From the NCBI RefSeq assembly GCF_011009555.1, contig NZ_QXHD01000003.1, positions 493,268 through 544,967 of the forward strand: a stretch of 51,700 bases of DNA. The letters run 5' to 3'. Below are positions 1 through 9,400 of the stretch, piece after piece. Below the pieces are notes generated by a model that had not been told where the DNA came from, ran no database searches, and saw only the letters and a program-made list of their open reading frames with translations. The stretch comes from Adonisia turfae CCMR0081. Its GTDB lineage: Bacteria > Cyanobacteriota > Cyanobacteriia > Phormidesmidales > Phormidesmidaceae. Position 1 is the stretch's first letter, and every line of letters starts with the position of its first letter. The translations under genes and the position numbers were made by a program.

Positions 1-885
1 TTTGCAGATGTGATGCATGGTTCTGCTGCAGGCGGGTTTGAAAAAATCCTTGGCATGCCCATCCATGAAATTAATGGCGACGCAGACCCTCTGTTTGAAG
101 GGGGGGCTCCTGAGCCCTTGCCCAAGTATATTCCCAAGCTCTACAAGGCCATCAAAGAGCGTTACCAGTCTGGTGGCAAAGGTTTGACGGTCGGTATTAT
201 CTTCGATGGTGACAGTGACCGGGTAGCTGGCATGGATGGCCAGGGCGAGTTTTTGAGCTCCCAGGTACTCATTCCTATTTTGATTGAGCACCTGAAGGAA
301 CGCCGTAGTTTTGAGGGTGAAGTGATCAAAACCATTAGCGGCTCTAACCTGATGCAAAAGGTAGCTGAGCTCCATGGCCTATCGGTGCATGAAACGCCCA
401 TTGGCTATAAGTACATTGCCGATCGCATGCTAGAAACTAAGGTGTTAATCGGCGGTGAAGAATCTGGCGGCATTGGCTATGGCCATCACATTCCTGAGCG
501 AGATGCGCTGTTATCGGCGCTGTATCTGCTAGAGGCTGTGGTGAAAAGTGGTAAAGATTTTGGTCAGCTGCACCAGGCTTTACGACAGCAGACTGGTTTC
601 ACAGGAGCCTATGATCGGATTGACTTGCCCCTGGCCAATATGGATGTGCGGGCTAAGCTGCTGGACCAACTCCAAAATGCTACACCGACTGAAGTTGCCG
701 GTAAGGTCGTAGGCGATGTGCTTTCCATTGATGGTTATAAGTTCACCCTGGCGGATGGCAGCTGGTTATTGATTCGCTTTAGTGGCACCGAGCCAGTACT
801 GCGTCTCTATTCCGAAGCAGCCACCCTTGAAGAAGTGCACAAGCACTTGAACTGGGCTAAGGATTGGGCTAATTCAGTGGGCTAG
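1..885 (+). CDS. Phosphoglucomutase/phosphomannomutase family protein, C-terminal part
   Basis: Partial gene: the reading frame is open to the left edge (FADVMHGSAAGG), so the N-terminal domain with the catalytic serine lies outside. Visible are the metal-binding loop DGDSDR (near residue 75), the sugar-binding loop GGEESGG (near residue 150) and the C-terminal phosphate-binding loop RFSGTEP (near residue 262). These are the three late signatures of the alpha-D-phosphohexomutase family, which interconverts hexose 1- and 6-phosphates in the cytoplasm. Whether the substrate is glucose, mannose or both cannot be read from this part. The gene ends with TAG and a strong hairpin terminator follows. 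Family assignment is secure; substrate is not. Confidence 0.9.
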   Translation, partial: FADVMHGSAAGGFEKILGMPIHEINGDADPLFEGGAPEPLPKYIPKLYKAIKERYQSGGKGLTVGIIFDGDSDRVAGMDGQGEFLSSQVLIPILIEHLKERRSFEGEVIKTISGSNLMQKVAELHGLSVHETPIGYKYIADRMLETKVLIGGEESGGIGYGHHIPERDALLSALYLLEAVVKSGKDFGQLHQALRQQTGFTGAYDRIDLPLANMDVRAKLLDQLQNATPTEVAGKVVGDVLSIDGYKFTLADGSWLLIRFSGTEPVLRLYSEAATLEEVHKHLNWAKDWANSVG

Positions 886-916
886 TCCTTTATTTGGATT
901 GGTTCAAACTGAGATG

Positions 917-949
917 AGGATCATGTCCCTTGGGGTGTGGTCCTTTTTA
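917..949 (+). terminator. Intrinsic terminator after the phosphohexomutase gene
   Basis: Positions 917-944 fold end to end (AGGATCATGTCCC / GGGGTGTGGTCCT), allowing several G-U pairs, and are followed directly by TTTTTAT. It separates the mutase gene from the sigma-factor operon. Confidence 0.75.
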
Positions 950-993
950 TATACTCGTTAGGTAGGCGGTCAATTACCCCAGTACCCTAATAC

Positions 994-1551
994 ATGGCTC
1001 GTTTTTCTACAGATGCTTCTGATAGTGAGTTAATTCGTAGCTTGAGAGCTGGACACCAGGAAGCACTTACTGTTCTCTACGATCGCTATGGTGGCTTAGT
1101 TTATACGGTTGCCTTGAGATTTTTAAAACAACCCGCTGAAGCTGAAGACCTCACCCAGGAAATATTTTTTAATTTTTGGAAACAGGATAAGTATGACCCT
1201 AATCGGTCTGTCTTAAGTACGTATCTAAGCCTGGTGACTCGCTCGCGAGCCTTAGATCGAATTGCTAAGCGCAGTACCCAAAAGCGTTCTCTACAGCAAT
1301 TAAAATCCTTACCGGATCGCACCATAACGCCCCTGGAAAATGCCACCTTATCAGAACAGCAAGAAACCTTGCGACAAGCCCTCTCACAACTTAAAGATCA
1401 GCAGCGTCAGGTTCTAGAAATGAACTTTTATCAGGGCATTAGCCATGCAGATATTGCTCGACAGTTAAATATGCCTTTGGGAACTGTAAAAACGCGAGCG
1501 CGTCAGGGGCTCATTGAACTGAGGAAGCGATTAGGGGATGTGGTTGAATGA
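994..1551 (+). CDS. ECF-type RNA polymerase sigma factor
   Basis: A 185-residue sigma-70 family protein with only regions 2 and 4, as in ECF (group 4) factors. Region 2 begins near LYDRYGGLVYTVALRFL and contains AEDLTQEIFFNFW (residues 50-62); region 4 contains QRQVLEMNFYQGISHADIARQLNMPLGTVKTRARQGL (about 137-173), a normal helix-turn-helix for the -35 element. It overlaps the next gene by ATGA (1548-1551), so the pair is translationally coupled. That neighbour is an RskA-like membrane anti-sigma factor, which predicts release of the sigma factor on an envelope signal. The arrangement resembles cyanobacterial SigG with its anti-sigma factor; the name is an inference. Confidence 0.9.
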   Translation: MARFSTDASDSELIRSLRAGHQEALTVLYDRYGGLVYTVALRFLKQPAEAEDLTQEIFFNFWKQDKYDPNRSVLSTYLSLVTRSRALDRIAKRSTQKRSLQQLKSLPDRTITPLENATLSEQQETLRQALSQLKDQQRQVLEMNFYQGISHADIARQLNMPLGTVKTRARQGLIELRKRLGDVVE

Positions 1552-2297
1552 TGAGCAACAACAGGCCCGGTCCGTTGCCAGAAGAAAAATATATGTTGCT
1601 CTCAGGTTATGTGCTGGGGGACTTAACCTCGGAAGAGGTGGCGCAGGTGGAGCAGCTGGCCCTTGATGATCCGGCAGTTTTGAAAGAATTGCATTCTCTG
1701 GAGGCGAGTTTTGAGCTGCTGCCCCAAGGATTAACGCAGATATCGCCACCGGCAAGTTTACGGGAGCGGTTTTTCGTACCCTCTAAGTCACTTGAAACGG
1801 CACCTGTTCTGCCCCAGGGTTCTAAGGGAGTTATTTGGAAAATTTTGGTGGGGCTGGCTGCGATCGCAACCCTAGCCCTAGCCACTGACAATCTAAGACT
1901 ACGGCAGCAACTGGCCCAACAGCTCGAAGAAGATCGAGTGGCTGCCATTTTACAACAGCCCAACAGTCGGCTAATTGCGTTGACGGGCAATGGCACCAAC
2001 GCGGCTGGCACACTATTATTTACCCCCGGTAATTGGCAAGAGGTGATTGTCTCATTAGGCGATTTGCCACCGCTGCCACCAGACGAGGTTTATCGGATGT
2101 GGTTAGCGTTAGAGAACGGAACAGTTATTTACTGTGGTGAGTTTAATACGGGAGACGATGGTTCTATATTTGTCAGATTTACCCCCAATGAAACACCACC
2201 GGAGGGGGTAAAAACCACAGAGTTATTTGTCACCATTGATGGCCGTCAAACGGACCCTGACCCTTCGGGTGTGCGGGTAATGACGGGGGCAATTTAA
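1548..2297 (+). CDS. RskA-like transmembrane anti-sigma factor
   Basis: A 249-residue protein with an N-terminal cytoplasmic part carrying the typical LLSGYVLGDLTSEEVAQVEQ region (residues 13-32), one membrane segment at about 95-112 (VIWKILVGLAAIATLALA), a short coiled stretch (RLRQQLAQQLEEDR) and a C-terminal extracytoplasmic RskA-type domain (WQEVIVSLGDLPPLPPDEVYRMWL onward). No HxxxCxxC zinc motif is visible. It starts inside the stop codon of the ECF sigma gene, the usual order for a sigma/anti-sigma pair. Expected role: hold the sigma factor at the membrane until regulated proteolysis frees it. The cognate relation is inferred from the overlap. Confidence 0.85.
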   Translation: MMSNNRPGPLPEEKYMLLSGYVLGDLTSEEVAQVEQLALDDPAVLKELHSLEASFELLPQGLTQISPPASLRERFFVPSKSLETAPVLPQGSKGVIWKILVGLAAIATLALATDNLRLRQQLAQQLEEDRVAAILQQPNSRLIALTGNGTNAAGTLLFTPGNWQEVIVSLGDLPPLPPDEVYRMWLALENGTVIYCGEFNTGDDGSIFVRFTPNETPPEGVKTTELFVTIDGRQTDPDPSGVRVMTGAI

Positions 2298-2315
2298 GGG
2301 CGTGAACTTAGGCAA

Positions 2316-2345
2316 TGTAGGGGCGTTACATGCAACGCCCCTACA
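2316..2345. repeat. Dispersed palindrome of the TGTAGGG family
   Basis: Arms TGTAGGGGCGTT and AACGCCCCTACA around a six-base loop (ACATGC). Related palindromes lie at 24511-24540 and 26259-26288. It sits between the anti-sigma gene and trmO, with no T-run, so it is better called a repeat element than a terminator, although it would fold strongly in RNA. Confidence 0.75.
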
Positions 2346-2382
2346 TCGATTATGCTTGGGAGGTGTTTGATGCCGCTGTCTG

Positions 2383-3126
2383 ATGGTTGCCGAGGTTACG
2401 TTTACCCCCATAGCTTATATTCAATCTTGTTATCCCGATCGATTTGGCATTCCTCGGCAGGCGGGGTTGGTAGAGTCGGCCTACGCAGATATTGTTTTTG
2501 AGGCTACAGAAGAGAATAAATTAGCACTGCGGGGCATCCAGGAGTTTTCTCATCTGTGGGTTTTGTTTATATTCCATGGGCAATCCTACGGTGATTTTAA
2601 GCCCCTGGTGAGACCCCCACGCTTAGGGGGTAATAAGAGTGTTGGCGTCTATGCCACCCGTAGCCCCAACCGCCCCAATGCCATTGGCATGAGTGCTGTC
2701 AAACTGTTGGGAATGACTGAAAAGAAGAGAAAATTGCGTTTGCAGGTGCAGGGAGGAGACTTTTTAGATGGTACGCCGGTTATTGATGTCAAACCCTATG
2801 TGCCCTATGCAGATGCAATTCCCACAGCTGATGGAGCCTGGACGGTGGAGCAGCAAATATTGTTGCCAGTGCGCTGGAATAACAACGCTGAATCAGTTTT
2901 AATTGAAAGCCTAGAGCCTGAACCAGAGAAACTACGCCGTTTAATTGAAGAGACCCTAGCGCAGGATCCACGTCCAGGATATGAACGTGGAAAAGATGGC
3001 CGAGAGGGGCAGCGCTGGAATATGCAGGTCAGCCATTACAGCGTCTTTTGGACCGTGAAAAATGGCATAGCTGAAGTTGTGAAATTAGAGCGAGTTGAGA
3101 GGAGACCCACCCCGAAAACCCTGTAG
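2383..3126 (+). CDS. trmO: tRNA (N6-threonylcarbamoyladenosine-37-N6)-methyltransferase TrmO
   Basis: A 247-residue protein that opens with FTPIAYIQSCYPDRFGIPRQAGLV, the conserved start of the TrmO (TsaA/YaeB/VirR) family, followed by FSHLWVLFIFHG, GVYATRSPNRPNAIGMSAVKL (about residues 87-107) and LDGTPVIDVKPYVPYAD (about 127-143), all hallmark segments of its SAM-binding beta-barrel. Members use SAM to methylate N6 of t6A37 in threonine tRNAs and so tune decoding. The C-terminal part (about 165-240) contains the usual DPRPGYERGKDGREG stretch. It stands alone and converges with azlD. Confidence 0.93.
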   Translation: MVAEVTFTPIAYIQSCYPDRFGIPRQAGLVESAYADIVFEATEENKLALRGIQEFSHLWVLFIFHGQSYGDFKPLVRPPRLGGNKSVGVYATRSPNRPNAIGMSAVKLLGMTEKKRKLRLQVQGGDFLDGTPVIDVKPYVPYADAIPTADGAWTVEQQILLPVRWNNNAESVLIESLEPEPEKLRRLIEETLAQDPRPGYERGKDGREGQRWNMQVSHYSVFWTVKNGIAEVVKLERVERRPTPKTL

Positions 3127-3148
3127 GGGCAGTGCCTTGTGCCTGCCC
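3127..3148. other. Short hairpin between convergent trmO and azlD
   Basis: GGGCAG and CTGCCC arms flank a 10-base loop immediately after the trmO stop. Both genes end here, so it may act as a weak shared terminator, but neither strand has a T-run. Confidence 0.35.
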
Positions 3149-3176
3149 AGAGATAACATACGCCTATGCTGCGATG

Positions 3177-3497
3177 TCAACTAAAAAGAGTTTGCCACAA
3201 CAAAAAGACTCCCATGCCGACAAGAATTGTTAGCAGCAGATTCTTTTTCCAAAGCCCCACCCCTAACGCAGCTAGAGCACCCATCAGACGCGGATTACCC
3301 ACCCCGAGCCAAAGGTTACCGCCTTCTATGAGGACGCTGGGGACAATAATGGCAGTTAATACCGCCGGAGGGACATAGGTTAGGGCCTGCAGTAGTCGAG
3401 GTGGCAAGGTAATGTGACCACTCATGGCGAGGAGCGGGTAGCGGATCAAGAAGGTGACAAGGGTCATGCCGCCCAGCAGTAGTACTTCGTTCGTCAT
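3177..3497 (-). CDS. azlD: AzlD family branched-chain amino-acid exporter subunit
   Basis: The frame is open further upstream, but the start is set at the ATG overlapping the azlC stop (ATGA, 3494-3497). This gives 106 residues beginning [24 protein letters not shown]. It is almost entirely hydrophobic with about four membrane segments and has the AzlD pattern [23 protein letters not shown]. AzlD is the small partner of AzlC; in Bacillus the pair exports branched-chain amino acids and analogues. Overlap with azlC supports one operon and equimolar synthesis. The substrate here is not proven. Confidence 0.88.
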   Translation of the reverse strand: MTNEVLLLGGMTLVTFLIRYPLLAMSGHITLPPRLLQALTYVPPAVLTAIIVPSVLIEGGNLWLGVGNPRLMGALAALGVGLWKKNLLLTILVGMGVFLLWQTLFS

Positions 3498-4252
3498 AGT
3501 TCTTCTTTGAGCTTCTTTGAGTAGTTTTCGAGTAGGACACCCACAAGGATGCCTGCGATCGCAGCGACCATCAGACCCAATTGATGGGGCAAGCCTCGGG
3601 CGAGCAGAGCCGTAACGCCTGCCGTGACAACCGTAGCCACCATGGGTCGATTCGTTAAATAGGGAATTGTCATGCCAATAAAGGTGGCGACCATGGCAAA
3701 GTCCAACCCCCAGGCACTGGCATTGGGAATGCTTTGACCCAGTGTCAGCCCCAGCAGGGTGCACAGTTGCCAATTAACATACATGGCCAGGGCTGAGCCA
3801 AACTGAAACCAATGTTTGTGAGGGGATGGATCATCCTGGCGATAGCGTTGGATGGCCACCATAAAATTTTCATCAGTCAGCCAAAACCCCAACGGTAACT
3901 TCCATGTCTGGCTAAGGTGTTTGACATAGGGAACAAGGCTAACGGCGTAGAGCAGATGTCGCAGATTGACCACCCAGGTCGTCAGAATGATAATACCGAT
4001 GGGGGTATCCGCTGCCAACAGCCCCAAGGCAATAAACTGGGACGAACCAGCAAAGACAACGGCTGACATACCCATCGCCCCCCCAAAGGAGAGTCCGCTG
4101 GACTGAGCCAGGGTACCAAAGATAATGCCAAACGGAATTGCGCCGACGATCAGGGGGATAGTTTGCCGAGCCCCCGCCCAAAACTCATGCCAGGGACGCT
4201 GGGTCAGCTTAGAGACCATAGTCATGGGAATATCTAATGCAAGATCACCCAA
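3494..4252 (-). CDS. azlC: AzlC family amino-acid exporter, large subunit
   Basis: A 252-residue inner-membrane protein of normal AzlC length. The signature [25 protein letters not shown] lies near residues 25-49, followed by [23 protein letters not shown] and [13 protein letters not shown], the most conserved AzlC blocks. About eight hydrophobic segments are visible. First gene of a two-gene leftward operon with azlD, to which it is joined by a 4-bp overlap. Expected to export branched-chain amino acids; specificity is inferred from the family. Confidence 0.9.
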   Translation of the reverse strand: MGDLALDIPMTMVSKLTQRPWHEFWAGARQTIPLIVGAIPFGIIFGTLAQSSGLSFGGAMGMSAVVFAGSSQFIALGLLAADTPIGIIILTTWVVNLRHLLYAVSLVPYVKHLSQTWKLPLGFWLTDENFMVAIQRYRQDDPSPHKHWFQFGSALAMYVNWQLCTLLGLTLGQSIPNASAWGLDFAMVATFIGMTIPYLTNRPMVATVVTAGVTALLARGLPHQLGLMVAAIAGILVGVLLENYSKKLKEEL

Positions 4253-4933
4253 AGCTTAGATCGGCTTAACTAGGCCTGTCTTGAACGTTTTTGCACTAAA
4301 TGACGCTCATCGAGAAAGTAATAATCACCAGAGGAATAGGCATCTTCTTTTGAGTAGCTAGAGTCCACTATAAATTGAGGGGGTCTAGCAGCAGATGTTG
4401 TCAGGGGAATATCGGTAATACATGATACACACCTAAAAAATCGGCCCTGACTGCCTGAAAATTAACTGTGAGATCGCTAATATCCCTGGCCCACCAGCAT
4501 TGACTGAATACAATCCTGATCATGAATGCCACTCATGGGATTCCATCAAAAAAACACGCCCCATAAAAAAATAGATATGCGCTATGGTGGACCATATCAG
4601 GCCCTAGTACAGCGTTTACTAGGCGTTTGACTTATTCAACCTGCACCAGTCGCGTTTTTTGTTGTACGGAGTTTTTTGAGAGTTACTTTCTAGCCTATTT
4701 TTAGTCCCACAAGAGAATTTAAACACAACGTTGTTGTAATTGTTCAATGCCATGGGGCATCCGTTAAATTGAACGATGGTTTGTCTTTTGGTCCTTAGGT
4801 GATCCAATTGTTTTTCCACCTGTTTATTGTCTGAACATTATCCGAACTTCGGTTTGAATCTGTCAAAGTTCGATAATATGGAACTATCGACCAAGGATCG
4901 CTGCTAGCGGCTCCTGTCAGTTTTTTAGCTTTT
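4253..4933. other. Divergent intergenic region between azlC and the RND adaptor gene
   Basis: About 680 bases without a convincing gene. Short frames here, such as 4619-4819 on the minus strand, lack ribosome-binding sites and family motifs. It must hold both divergent promoters. A palindromic operator-like region is noted separately near 4837-4890, and a 14-base palindrome TATGGTGGACCATA lies at 4583-4596. Confidence 0.6.
4837..4890. promoter_or_regulatory. Operator-like inverted repeats upstream of the efflux genes
   Basis: ATTATCCGAACTT (4837-4849) is mirrored by AAGTTCGATAAT (4866-4877) with a one-base bulge, and the second arm also pairs with TATCGA at 4885-4890. The cluster lies 44-97 bases before the adaptor start, where a repressor of an RND operon would be expected. 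No regulator gene is adjacent, so the regulator is unknown. Confidence 0.4.
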
Positions 4934-6295
4934 ATGACTTCACACTCTGGTTCTTCAACAGCATTAGAGACATCCTCCATGCAGTCCTCCTCTGTGTCAT
5001 CTCAGGTCCCAAGTCAGCGTAACTGGTTGATTTGGCTGGCAACTTTGATTGTGTTGGCTGGAGGAGGCTTTGCACTGTGGCTATTGTTAGGTAGAGGTGG
5101 CGGACCATCGGGTATGCCCATGGGGGGTGCTGTTCCTGTCACAATAGAACAGATGCGGCCAGAAACTTTACGCGATCAGGCTACGTTTGTTGGCACGTTA
5201 GACGCCCAAGCGGGGGTGGTGCTGCAGCCGGAAGCCGATGGTCGGATTACTCGCATCTATGTTTCATCCGGTGACCAGATAGCGGCAGGTGATCCCATTA
5301 TGGAGCTGAGTGCCGATCGCTCTCAAGCTGAGCTGAGTGCAGCGTTGGCCAGTGTCAGTGCAGCGCAATCGGCTCGGGATAACTCTCGGGCTCAACTGCA
5401 ATCGTTGGTGGCGCAGCGTATTCGCATAGAAGCAGATGTGAAGTTACAAAACACTGAATTTGGGCGTACACAACGTCTTGTGGAGGCAGGGGCTCAGTCA
5501 CAGCAGGAATTGGATGAGGTAGAACGCGATCGCGACGCGGCCATTGCGTCTTTAGAGGCTGCCACAGAGGAAATTGAGGCGGCTCAGGCAAGTCTGAGCC
5601 AAGCCGAGGCATTTCTAGAACAGTCCCAAGCCACAGCAGAGGCCACCCGTGAAGACTTGCTGGATAAAACGGTGACCGCACCGATTGCCGGTGTGGTTGG
5701 CGATATTCCAGTGGAACTGGGGGATTATGTGCAAGTGGGGGGGACATTGACCACCATCACCCAAAATGAAGTGCTGGAGCTGGAGATAGATATTCCTGCT
5801 GAACAGCTCGGTGAAATTCAACTGGGCATGCCGGTGGAGCTACTGACCTTTGGTGCTGGCGAACCCGTGGCTACTGGTGCTCTAAGTTTCATTTCACCTC
5901 AAACAGATGTCTCAACCCAAACCGTATTGGCAAAGGCTCGGTTTTCGAATTTAGCAGGCAATTTACAGGATAACCAGCGCGTAGACGTGCGCGTTATTTT
6001 AGATGAACGTCCTGGTCTATTGATTCCAGCGACGGCCATTACCCGTTTAGGGGGACAATCCTTTGTTTATGTAGCAGCTGATGCACCACCGCCAGAAGAT
6101 GGGCAGCCCCCCATTGAGGGACCGGTTGCTCAGCTACGACCAGTTACATTGGGCGCTATGCAGGGCAACAACTTTCAAGTGCTAGAGGGTCTCTCCGCCG
6201 GAGAAGAGATTGTGACCACTGGTCTATTAAATTTGCAGGACGGTGTGCCGATTACTCCCCAGGAAGAAGCGGCTGAGGCCGGTGTATCTCCTTAA
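4934..6295 (+). CDS. RND efflux periplasmic adaptor (membrane fusion protein)
   Basis: A 453-residue HlyD/AcrA-type adaptor. A Ser-rich N-terminal tail precedes one membrane anchor at about residues 31-52 (WLIWLATLIVLAGGGFALWLLL). The first lipoyl half is near 90-125 (GRITRIYVSSGDQIAAGDPIMEL), a long Ala/Glu/Gln-rich alpha-hairpin spans about 125-235, and the second lipoyl half (TAPIAGVVGDIPVELGDYVQVG) is near 245-270. Beta-barrel and membrane-proximal domains follow. It links the inner-membrane pump to an outer-membrane channel. The pump gene follows on the same strand after 163 bases; no TolC-like gene is present in the window. Substrates are unknown. Confidence 0.92.
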   Translation: MTSHSGSSTALETSSMQSSSVSSQVPSQRNWLIWLATLIVLAGGGFALWLLLGRGGGPSGMPMGGAVPVTIEQMRPETLRDQATFVGTLDAQAGVVLQPEADGRITRIYVSSGDQIAAGDPIMELSADRSQAELSAALASVSAAQSARDNSRAQLQSLVAQRIRIEADVKLQNTEFGRTQRLVEAGAQSQQELDEVERDRDAAIASLEAATEEIEAAQASLSQAEAFLEQSQATAEATREDLLDKTVTAPIAGVVGDIPVELGDYVQVGGTLTTITQNEVLELEIDIPAEQLGEIQLGMPVELLTFGAGEPVATGALSFISPQTDVSTQTVLAKARFSNLAGNLQDNQRVDVRVILDERPGLLIPATAITRLGGQSFVYVAADAPPPEDGQPPIEGPVAQLRPVTLGAMQGNNFQVLEGLSAGEEIVTTGLLNLQDGVPITPQEEAAEAGVSP

Positions 6296-6370
6296 GTCTG
6301 TTGTTGGATCATTTCAATTCCTCTTCCGCCCAGGGGAAGTACAGGACTACCCCATACGTCTAGGGTAGGT

Positions 6371-6434
6371 ACAAGACCAGCCCCTACGTTGCCTTTTTTG
6401 CCTAAGCAATTAACAATACAAGACCAGCCCCTAC
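6371..6434 (+). repeat. 17-base direct repeat between adaptor and pump genes
   Basis: ACAAGACCAGCCCCTAC occurs at 6371-6387 and again at 6418-6434, with a looser third relative just upstream (caggactaccccatacg). The repeat is the main content of the 163-base gap between the two efflux genes; no terminator separates them. Confidence 0.6.
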
Positions 6435-6458
6435 CCCCCACCCTATTGGCATCTTTCC

Positions 6459-9400
6459 ATGGTCAACTATTTTATTAAGCGGCCTGTTTTTGCCACCGTC
6501 TGCGCCATTATCATTCTGTTGATTGGTGCGGTGAGCATTCCTACACTGCCCATTGCCCAGTATCCAGACATTAGTCCCACCCAAGTTAATGTAACGGCCA
6601 CCTATATTGGTGCCGATGCCGAAACCGTTGAGAAAGCCGTCACCACCGTGTTAGAGCGGGAGATTAACGGGGTGGAAGGGATGCGCTATATTTCTTCCAA
6701 CAGTAGTAATAGCGGCATTAGCAATATTGTCGTCACCTTTGACGCCAGCCGCGACAAGGATATTGCAGCCGTCGACGTGCAAAACCGGGTGTCGCTGGCA
6801 GAGCCCCAGCTACCGGAAGAAGTGCGGCAGACCGGTGTGGTCGTGTCCAAGCAGAACAGCAATATTCTGCTGGGCATGAGTTTGTTTTCAGAGGATGGCA
6901 CGTTTGACAGTGTGTTTTTAAGTAACTACGCCGATTTATACATTGTGGATGCCCTGCGACGGGTGCCCGGTGTTGGGGATGTGGTTATCTTTGGCGAACG
7001 TACCTATGCGATGCGCCTGTGGTTAGATCCGCAGCGTTTGGCCAGACGAGAGCTGACGGCTGATGATGTAGTCCAGGCTTTGCAAGAACAGAATATTCAG
7101 GTGGGTGCGGGTCAAATTGGTCAGCCTCCCTCACCGGAAGACCAAACCTTCCAGATTGACCTGCGGGCTGTCAGCCGTTTGCAGGAAGTCTCTGAGTTTG
7201 AAGAACTGGTCATTCAAACCGGAGAGAATGGCGCTTTGGTAAAACTCAAGGATGTGGGACGAGCTGAGCTGGGGGCAGAAAGCTATAACACATTCCTGCG
7301 ATTTAATGGCAATGAATCGGTAGGTCTTGGTATTTTCCAACTGCCGGGCAGTAATGCCTTGCAGGTGGCCCAGGGTATACGAGATGTGATGGCAGAGCTG
7401 GCGGACGAGTTTCCCCAGGGCATGGAGTACGGTGTTGGTTTCGACACGACAGAGTTTGTCCGCCAGTCTCTTGCTCGCGTAGTCTGGACGCTGGTTCAGG
7501 CAGTGGGTCTGGTGGTGCTGGTGATTTACCTCTTCCTCCAGGACTGGCGAACGACGCTTATTCCGGCGATTACCATTCCGGTGGCTCTGATCGGTACCTT
7601 TGCCATTGTTAAAATCTTTGGCTTTTCCATCAACAGTCTGACGCTGTTTGGTCTCACCCTGGCCACAGGGATGGTGGTGGATGATGCCATTGTGGTGGTG
7701 GAAGATATTGCCTCGAAGATTCAGAATCGGGGCATGTCGCCGAGGCTGGCGGCGGTGGAGGCGATGCGGGAGCTGACCGGGGCGGTCATTGCCACATCCC
7801 TAGTGCTGATGGCGGTGTTTATTCCGGTGGCGTTTTTCCCAGGGACTACGGGGGCGCTATATCGGCAGTTTGCACTGACCATTGCGTTTGCGATCGCACT
7901 TTCCACTTTCAACGCCCTGACCCTCACCCCCACCCTGGCCGGTTTGCTGCTGCGCCAACATACCGGCAGCCACGGCTGGCTAGACATTATCTTCAATCCC
8001 TTTAACCGTTTACTTGACAATATACGCGCCCAGTATGGCGGTGCCCTACAGATTCTCAACCGGTTCAAAGTCTTTGTTTTAGCAGCATTTGTAGCATCTT
8101 TGGTATTGACCGGCTGGCTATATAACAGTGTGCCATCAGCGTTTTTACCCGATGAAGACCAGGGGTATTTCATTACCTTGATCCAGGGTCCAGAGGGGTC
8201 TTCCCTAAACCAGACCAGTAAGGTCATGCGTCAGGTGGAAGAAACCATTTTGGCCCAGGACGGTGTACGAGCCACATTTGCTGTGGGTGGATTTAGCTTT
8301 AACGGTAACACTGCTAACAACGGTGTCGTCTTCACGACACTAGAACCTTGGGAAGAGCGACCACCGGGCATAACATCCTTTAGTTTGATTGGTCAGCTTT
8401 TTGGCGAATTTAGCAGCATTACTGAAGCGCGTGTCTTTCCGGTAAACCCACCCTCTATTCAAGGTTTAAGCAGCTTTAGCGGTTTCCAGTTTCAACTACA
8501 GGATCGACGTGGCAATCTGACCATCGATACCCTGGTGCAAAACATGTTTGGCCTGTTGGGCGCAGCCAATCAACACCCTAATCTCAATGCAGTGTTTAGC
8601 ACCTATGCAGCGAACTCTCCTCTGATTGAGATTGATGTCGATCGCGATAAGGCTAAAGCACTGGATGTGGACATCGACGAAGTCTTTGGCACATTGCAGA
8701 CATATCTCGGGTCGCGTTACGTTAACGACTTTACGTTGCAGGGACGCACCTATCGGGTATATGTTCAGGCCGATCAGCAATATCGTTCAGCTCCAGACGA
8801 TATCAACAAACTCTATGTCCGTTCTAACAATGACGTGATGATTCCCATGGGTAGTCTGGTGAGTCTGAGTGAGACCACTGGAGCCCAAACGATTAACCAT
8901 TACAACCTCTTCCGCTCTATTGAAATTAATGGCGCGGCGGCACCTGGTGTCAGTTCTGGTGCGGCCATTGACACCATGGAAGAGGTCGCCGCTCAGGTAT
9001 TGCCAGCCAGCCTTGGCTATGAGTGGACGGGCAGTGCATTAGAAGAGATTGAATCGGGTAGTCAGGCTCCGATTATCTTTGGCTTGGGGATTATCTTTGT
9101 ATTCCTGGTATTGGCAGCCCAGTACGAGAGCTATGTGGACCCGGTGATTATTCTCTTTGCGGTACCGCTAGCGGTATTTGGAGCCTTGTTGGCTCAGTCG
9201 ATGCGGGGATTACCGAACGATGTATATTGCCAGATTGGTTTGGTAATGTTGATTGGTTTAGCCAGTAAGAACTCGATTTTGATTGTGGAGTTTGCCAATC
9301 AGCTGCGGGACCAGGGGTTACCCATTGTCAAGGCGTCGTTAGAAGCCGCTCAGTCAAGGATGCGACCAATTTTGATGACCGCAATTTCCACACTGAGTAG

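Noticed and set aside
3498..3773. Longer start for AzlD reaching into azlC
   Set aside because: The extension is an out-of-frame shadow of azlC; the overlapping ATGA start gives a normal-length AzlD.
4619..4819. 66-residue frame on the minus strand in the azlC-adaptor gap
   Set aside because: Low-complexity, no ribosome-binding site, no family pattern, and it lies in a promoter region.
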